Shown here: one piece after another, positions 33,976 to 37,821 of the stretch
Position numbering within the stretch: the first letter of the stretch is position 1
Layout of the letters: each line of letters starts with the position of its first letter
From: an uncultured Bacteroidales bacterium
GTDB taxonomy: Bacteria > Bacteroidota > Bacteroidia > Bacteroidales > Muribaculaceae
DNA length: 37,821 nucleotides
Assembly: GCA_947072905.1 (NCBI GenBank)
Contig: CAMTKF010000027.1
Location: 1 to 37,821 of the forward strand
Reading direction: 5' to 3'
Translations under genes and position numbers: made by a program
The notes under the pieces: generated by a model
Database searches by the model: none
What the model was told of the DNA's origin: nothing
The model's input: only the letters and a program-made list of their open reading frames with translations

Positions 33976-35001
33976 TTACATGGGCATTGAGCGGAAACGA
34001 TTTTCCAATTGTTCGAGCCGGTCAATTAGTGCATCAAACGACAGCTTCTCCCCGTAAATCATGGAGGTTTTCATTGTTTCGTAGTCAAGGCGCATTTTGT
34101 CGCGCAATTCGCCAGTCGGACAGAATGCGATGGTTGACGGATGGTTAAGCTCGTAGTTTACACCGCCGACATGATAGAATCGTTGGCGATGGGCGATGAT
34201 TTCCTGATATAATTCCATGTCGGAGAGTGCGGCTTCTGCAAAAGCAGTGTCCATCAGTCGCTCCAAATCATAAAGATGGCGGCTCATGCGGTCGGAGCGA
34301 GGTGAACGACGCTGGTATTCCTCATTGAGCAGAAAGGCTTTTTCAAGGAATGTGCGTGTCGGTGTTATGGTCGGTATTTCGGCAAATGTCTCACCGTCAA
34401 TCTCCGGGAAAGCATTGCCAACGAGTGATGATATGCGCTTGACTTCAAACGGTTCTTTCATCGAAAGACAACTTATCTCAATCTTGACTACGGGACGCAC
34501 ATACGCATCAGAGTCAACTTTGACCGGATAGTGAATCTCTATGATTACCGGATCGCTGTCGTGGTCGATTGGCGAACCGTCCTTCTTTGTGGTTATCGGT
34601 ACTACCTTGCATTCGCCTAAACCGGATTCTATAAGTTTCGATTCCAATTCCTTTGCGAACTCGCCAAGTATATAATCACGATTGACAATGCGGAGATTCT
34701 TCACCTGATTGTTAGTTGCAGCTTTAGCGCAATCCTTACCAAGTTCATTGAGATAGAAATCACGATAGAGGGCTATGTCGATGTCTTCCGAAAAGCGGTC
34801 AATCAGGTTCCAGCCTTTGCTGAGACTTGTTCCACCTTTGAAGAACATATACTTTGCCGGGGAAAGGGAAAACAGAACCTTCAAAATGGCAGTAACCCAC
34901 CAGTCCTTTTCAACCGCACCCACGCTGATGTTCTTTTCATTTGCTATAATATATGCCGACTGTTGACGGTCAGCATCCGAGGCATCAATCCATCTGCTCA
35001 T
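33976..35001 (-). CDS. AbiEii-family nucleotidyltransferase toxin
   Basis: 341 residues from the ATG at 35001, which overlaps the antitoxin stop by 17 bp; the further upstream frame to 35058 lies within the antitoxin gene. The DUF1814 nucleotidyltransferase core shows FKGGTSLSK (54-62) and SEDIDIAL (71-78), the GS-x-DxD type active site of the pol-beta fold. A conserved Lys/Asp region (TPTRTFLEKAFLLNEE, RHLYDLERL) follows. AbiE systems abort phage infection; related toxins add nucleotides to RNA such as tRNA. Paired with AbiEi in an operon. Confidence 0.9.
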   Translation of the reverse strand: MSRWIDASDADRQQSAYIIANEKNISVGAVEKDWWVTAILKVLFSLSPAKYMFFKGGTSLSKGWNLIDRFSEDIDIALYRDFYLNELGKDCAKAATNNQVKNLRIVNRDYILGEFAKELESKLIESGLGECKVVPITTKKDGSPIDHDSDPVIIEIHYPVKVDSDAYVRPVVKIEISCLSMKEPFEVKRISSLVGNAFPEIDGETFAEIPTITPTRTFLEKAFLLNEEYQRRSPRSDRMSRHLYDLERLMDTAFAEAALSDMELYQEIIAHRQRFYHVGGVNYELNHPSTIAFCPTGELRDKMRLDYETMKTSMIYGEKLSFDALIDRLEQLENRFRSMPM

Positions 35002-35596
35002 TTCGTTTGATTTTATCCTTTGTTTCGATAATAATTTTTCTAATCCAGCGCGGAGCACGAGCTATATCTTCTTGCCATGTCTCTTCCTCCGGGCTTTCTT
35101 TCAACACGCCATAAACTACGTCAAGAGTATTATCATCAACATTATATTGCTTGATAGACTTTAGCGCAAGCACTAATATCGGCATAATCTTGCCCTTATA
35201 TGCAAATGTCGATGGCACACTATGTTTAAGAGTCAGAGTACGTTTGCCAATCTTTATTTTACGTGGTGTTCCTGATGTAAGATACACGGAGTTCATTGGA
35301 ACTTGTGTTGAAAAACCGAGATAATTCTCAGCAGTCGCTCCGGTTGGCAACAGTTGCGCATCATCACGTTTTGCTATGGTCTGTGCTATTTCTCCTATCG
35401 TCGGAATAACGGGCCCAAATCGTGATTCTTTTGGCTTAACGTATATCCCTGTGGCAACTCTGACAAGCTTCCCTTCATTGCATAGTTCTGACAATATGTT
35501 GGAGGCGTAGTGAGTATCAATAGGCAAAAAGCTATCCGGCAAGAAGATGGTGCCCTTCTTGCTGCGATTGACCTTTGAGATAATTGTTTGTTTCAT
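34985..35596 (-). CDS. AbiEi-like antitoxin (DUF6088), transcriptional autorepressor
   Basis: 203 residues. An N-terminal winged-helix domain (about 1-55, TIFLPDSFLPIDTHYASNIL, then LCNEGKLVRVATGIYVKP) is followed by the antitoxin domain (TGATAENYLGFSTQVPMN, VYLTSGTPRKIKIGKRTL). In characterised AbiE pairs the antitoxin represses its own promoter and neutralises the toxin without stable complex formation (type IV). Here the pair has its own promoter with a spaced repeat, and the toxin ATG overlaps this gene by 17 bp. Confidence 0.88.
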   Translation of the reverse strand: MKQTIISKVNRSKKGTIFLPDSFLPIDTHYASNILSELCNEGKLVRVATGIYVKPKESRFGPVIPTIGEIAQTIAKRDDAQLLPTGATAENYLGFSTQVPMNSVYLTSGTPRKIKIGKRTLTLKHSVPSTFAYKGKIMPILVLALKSIKQYNVDDNTLDVVYGVLKESPEEETWQEDIARAPRWIRKIIIETKDKIKRNEQMD

Positions 35597-35650
35597 ATCG
35601 CGATGAGTAAAAAAGGAAAATAAACGCTTAATTGTCCTTTCTCAGCAGTG

Positions 35651-35698
35651 CAAAGTTAGTGTTTTATTTCCAATTACACAAAACATTACATCCAATTA
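35651..35698 (-). promoter_or_regulatory. abiE operon promoter with possible operator
   Basis: On the minus strand -7 TAACTTTG (35658-35651) and -33 TTTG (35682-35679), 20 bp apart. Two copies of CCAATTA (35670-35676, 35692-35698) lie in direct orientation 22 bp apart, about two helical turns, over the -33 region: a candidate AbiEi operator. Confidence 0.6.
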
Positions 35699-35747
35699 AA
35701 TAGGATTTTACATCAGCCGCAAATCATAGGTGTGGTATGATATGTCA

Positions 35748-35790
35748 GTTTGGTTTAGTCCGGGTAATATATACCCGACTTAAACCAAAC
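35748..35790. repeat. GGTTTGG palindrome, copy C
   Basis: Arms of 18 bp (35748-35765 with 35773-35790), loop AATATAT; near-perfect. It is just past the integrase stop and may terminate its transcript. Related to copies A and B. Confidence 0.7.
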
Positions 35791-35840
35791 CAACATATAG
35801 ATAGGGCTGGTGAAAAGAAAAATTATTCTTTTGCATAGTT

Positions 35841-37226
35841 CTACTTTAGACGTGAGGCACGAGTAAGACGGTCTTCCTTGATGTAGCGGCTGAGTGATGC
35901 TTCGGTGGTGTGGCCCGTGGCTGCACAGATTACATCTCGGTCATTACCTCGTAGTCGCATATTAGTGGCGAATGAGCGGCGCCCGGTGTGGCAGCTCACC
36001 ATCTGCCATCGCTGGTATATGTCGGTTTTGCGTCCGGCTCTGCCATTGCCTACGTCGGCGGTATATGCCTTGGTAACATATCCGGCTAATGTACTTTCCG
36101 GATTTGCCTCATATACAGCTTTCATTATTTCTTTCAGCGCATCGTTGAACTTCTGGTTGCTGATTACACGTGGCATCGCCTTTCCGTCATCGTATAAGTC
36201 GAGGATTGCTTGAGTTTCGGGCAAAATCTTTACCACCGATACCTTATCGGTCTTTTTTGCTTTATATTGGATATATCGTTCTCCATCCTCTGTTACATGA
36301 ATGGAGTTGTAATTGAGTTGTTCGAGGTCGGAGTGTCTGGCTCCTGTCCAGCACATCAATATGAACTGATTGCGCACGGTTCTGAGGTGTTCGGTTGGCA
36401 ACTCTTGTTTTGCTATCAGATCAATCTCACTTTCGAGCAGAGCGATACTTTCCGACTCCTCTTTCAGCTTTTCACATCTAAGGAAATCTTCTGCCATACA
36501 TTGTATGCGCATCGGTTGGTCGCGGATAACGGTCTTGATTACCTTGATATGGTCGCCGATAGTATTTAGCTTTAATCCCTCTCCATAGGCAAAGGATAGA
36601 TAATCGGAATAAAACGACTTATTGAGTTCGTCAAACCGAATATCGGTGATATGCTTCTTCTTCATAAAGTCGCGGATATAGCGGCGAAGATGCTTGTAGT
36701 GCTGTATCGTTTTCAGTCCAATTGGTTTGCCGTGCCATGTTCGAGCCGGGGCAGCATCAATAAAGACATCAAGAGCCACAATGAAGGATTCTTCACGCTG
36801 TCGGAGCATCGCTTCAAGTTCTTCTTTTTTGCGCCGCTGTTCAGCCTCACGTTGAGCTTTCTTACGCTCTTGTGCTTCTTCCTGTGCTTTCCGTTGTGCC
36901 TCCTGAAACTCGCGTTGCTCTTTATGGGCGAATTCATCTATCGCCTTATCAAGTTTCGTTCTTGAACCTTTAGGGTCGTTGATTATAGTATCAATCAGAG
37001 CCGACATTTCATCAAGCTTGTCGCAGAGTTCCTTCCCTGGACCGGCACGAAATGTATTCCACCGTCCGGGAGTGGAAATGGCGTCATTCCAAGTCTTGAT
37101 GTCAACTTCAATTCGAGAGTGGAGCATAAGATTGGAGTTGAAGCCAACGCGACGGGTATAAAGAGGCGCAACGCCGGTTTTCTTGGTGGTTCGCAGTACG
37201 AATTTAGTATATGCTGATTTAGCCAT
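35841..37226 (-). CDS. int: tyrosine integrase of the element
   Basis: 461 residues from ATG 37226; the longer frame to 37304 runs into the promoter and repeats. N-terminal arm-binding domain (SAYTKFVLRTTKKTGVAPLY, about 4-23), then an unusually long charged helix rich in Gln, Glu, Lys and Arg (about 92-148), a core-binding domain and the catalytic domain: Arg297 (TGARHSDL), His413-x-x-Arg416 (HTGRRSF), His439 (GHTTEAS), Tyr448 (LSRYIKE). It sits next to attR, reads inward and should integrate the element at the tRNA-Gln end. The promoter overlaps the TTGATACAA repeats, so autoregulation by Int binding is plausible. Confidence 0.95.
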   Translation of the reverse strand: MAKSAYTKFVLRTTKKTGVAPLYTRRVGFNSNLMLHSRIEVDIKTWNDAISTPGRWNTFRAGPGKELCDKLDEMSALIDTIINDPKGSRTKLDKAIDEFAHKEQREFQEAQRKAQEEAQERKKAQREAEQRRKKEELEAMLRQREESFIVALDVFIDAAPARTWHGKPIGLKTIQHYKHLRRYIRDFMKKKHITDIRFDELNKSFYSDYLSFAYGEGLKLNTIGDHIKVIKTVIRDQPMRIQCMAEDFLRCEKLKEESESIALLESEIDLIAKQELPTEHLRTVRNQFILMCWTGARHSDLEQLNYNSIHVTEDGERYIQYKAKKTDKVSVVKILPETQAILDLYDDGKAMPRVISNQKFNDALKEIMKAVYEANPESTLAGYVTKAYTADVGNGRAGRKTDIYQRWQMVSCHTGRRSFATNMRLRGNDRDVICAATGHTTEASLSRYIKEDRLTRASRLK

Positions 37227-37253
37227 ATTCGATAAGTGTTTATCTAATAACGG

Positions 37254-37261
37254 CAAAGGTA
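37254..37261 (-). promoter_or_regulatory. -7 element of the integrase promoter
   Basis: TACCTTTG on the minus strand (37261-37254), 28 bp before ATG 37226. The TTGATACAA doublet occupies the -33 region immediately upstream. Confidence 0.55.
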
Positions 37262-37279
37262 TATGATATAGTTCAAAAG

Positions 37280-37299
37280 TTGATACAAAGTTGATACAA
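37280..37299 (+). repeat. right-end tandem TTGATACAA repeats, candidate integrase arm sites
   Basis: TTGATACAA at 37280-37288 and 37291-37299, period 11 bp, the same unit and period as at 18946-18965. The rest of the gap to attR (37300-37413) is AT-rich with no ORF. Confidence 0.6.
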
Positions 37300-37413
37300 A
37301 TCAAAGCGACATTATGATGCTTTTTGCGACTTTATGAAATTGTTAAAATGTATAACCATTTAATATTGGCATATTTACAAAATCGAAGTTTCACGAAATA
37401 TCACAAAAGTTGC

Positions 37414-37428
37414 CCTTCCAAGGCAACA
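37414..37428 (+). repeat. attR direct repeat
   Basis: CCTTCCAAGGCAACA, identical to attL. With the preceding GTTGCC it forms a small palindrome (GTTGCC/GGCAAC). Confidence 0.88.
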
Positions 37429-37432
37429 AAGC

Positions 37433-37475
37433 AAAATTGCAGTCAGCTGATTATCAGTTGACTGCAATTTTCTTT
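37433..37475 (+). terminator. original tRNA-Gln terminator, now beyond attR
   Basis: A 19-bp, near-perfect stem (37433-37451 with 37453-37471) ending in TTTTCTTTT, 5 bp after attR. In the unoccupied site it would lie directly behind tRNA-Gln. Confidence 0.75.
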
Positions 37476-37763
37476 TGCCAAATTCGCACAACATTTGCAC
37501 AACAGAATCTGAAAATTCGGCTCAAAATTCATTGTCGTTCACCCTTATTCAACGACAAAATTAGATTTCACAATTTTTAACGCCACATCATTTACTGAAC
37601 AGTGAACAAAGAGAGGCGGAAGTCAGTTGTAGATGTTGTGGAAACATTTCTCACGACCATAGCGGAGCGGAGGCTCTGCCGGGACGGTTGTGTAAGCGTA
37701 AGCCGCATTAAGCTCACAAAGGGCATTTTTAACATTTGACTTCTGATTCGGGGTCGAAATACT
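37476..37763. other. right flank, non-coding
   Basis: No convincing ORF. It contains GC-rich stretches (around 37661-37695) in an otherwise AT-rich spacer; nothing recognised. Confidence 0.4.
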
Positions 37764-37764
37764 A

Positions 37765-37795
37765 TTGCATAGCCCTAAAAGTGTACCTAACTTTG
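37765..37795 (+). promoter_or_regulatory. promoter reading out of the window
   Basis: -33 TTG (37765-37767) and -7 TAACTTTG (37788-37795), 20 bp apart. The predicted transcript begins near 37803 and opens with a small hairpin GATGC GAAG GCATC (37807-37820). The product lies outside the window. Confidence 0.65.
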
Positions 37796-37821
37796 CAGCC
37801 GGAAAAGATGCGAAGGCATCG

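Larger units (their letters stand above)
18854..37428. mobile_element. integrative mobilizable element in tRNA-Gln, about 18.6 kb
   Basis: It is bounded by identical 15-bp direct repeats, CCTTCCAAGGCAACA (18854-18868 and 37414-37428), the left one being the 3' end of tRNA-Gln. An integrase gene sits 188 bp inside the right end and reads inward. Contents from left to right: unknown gene, DUF3853, RepA-like ATPase, primase-like protein, DUF3408, candidate oriT, MobA, MobB, type I restriction-modification with an hsdS inversion region, AbiE toxin-antitoxin, integrase. It has no conjugation machinery of its own, so transfer would need a helper conjugative element. The original tRNA terminator apparently lies beyond the right end. 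Confidence 0.9.

Noticed and set aside
1-37821. CRISPR array, retron or DISARM-like system
   Set aside because: No regularly spaced repeats, reverse transcriptase or related gene sets were seen on either strand.

Overview
The window is a piece of a Bacteroidales chromosome. Promoters throughout carry the Bacteroidota -7 element TAnnTTTG instead of E. coli-type -10 boxes, genes lack strong Shine-Dalgarno sequences, and the gene content (thioester-less alpha-2-macroglobulin, DUF3108, YhcH/YiaL, DUF3853, DUF3408, MobA/MobB) is typical of the order. A gut family such as Muribaculaceae is my guess; no rRNA or marker comparison was possible.

Positions 1-18866 are chromosomal backbone. On the minus strand lie a (p)ppGpp synthetase of the RSH family with a destroyed hydrolase site, translationally coupled to a small lipoprotein gene, and a 1799-residue alpha-2-macroglobulin-like surface protein. 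A 497-bp divergent gap holds two long imperfect palindromic repeats, the second inside the probable 5' leader of uvrB. On the plus strand follow uvrB, ygiQ (4-bp overlap), tdk, a YhcH-family gene, a DUF3108 gene, a YihY/BrkB membrane protein gene and ridA. nadC and rlmH diverge from overlapping promoters, and tRNA-Gln(CTG) follows.

Positions 18854-37428 are an integrated mobile element of about 18.6 kb, inserted in the 3' end of tRNA-Gln. A 15-bp direct repeat (CCTTCCAAGGCAACA) bounds it, and the left copy is part of the intact tRNA. The element has its own tyrosine integrase at the right end, tandem 11-bp-period TTGATACAA repeats near both ends (candidate integrase arm sites), a DUF3853 helix-turn-helix protein, a RepA-like ATPase, a primase-like protein, DUF3408, a candidate oriT and MobA/MobB. 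It has no type IV secretion or coupling-protein genes, so it is best described as an integrative mobilizable element.

Its cargo is a defence block. A type I restriction-modification system (hsdR, hsdM, hsdS) is followed by two silent, oppositely oriented hsdS cassettes and a dedicated tyrosine recombinase. Inverted repeats at the 5' and central conserved parts of hsdS would let inversion shuffle two TRD1 with up to three TRD2 modules. Next comes an AbiE-type toxin-antitoxin pair (AbiEi/AbiEii). The hsdR leader holds a five-codon ORF and a terminator-like hairpin directly before the start codon, suggesting an attenuation-like control. A palindromic repeat built on GGTTTGGTTT occurs three times in the element.

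Positions 37429-37821 are chromosome again. The flank starts with what looks like the original tRNA-Gln terminator, displaced by the insertion, and ends with a promoter that fires out of the window.
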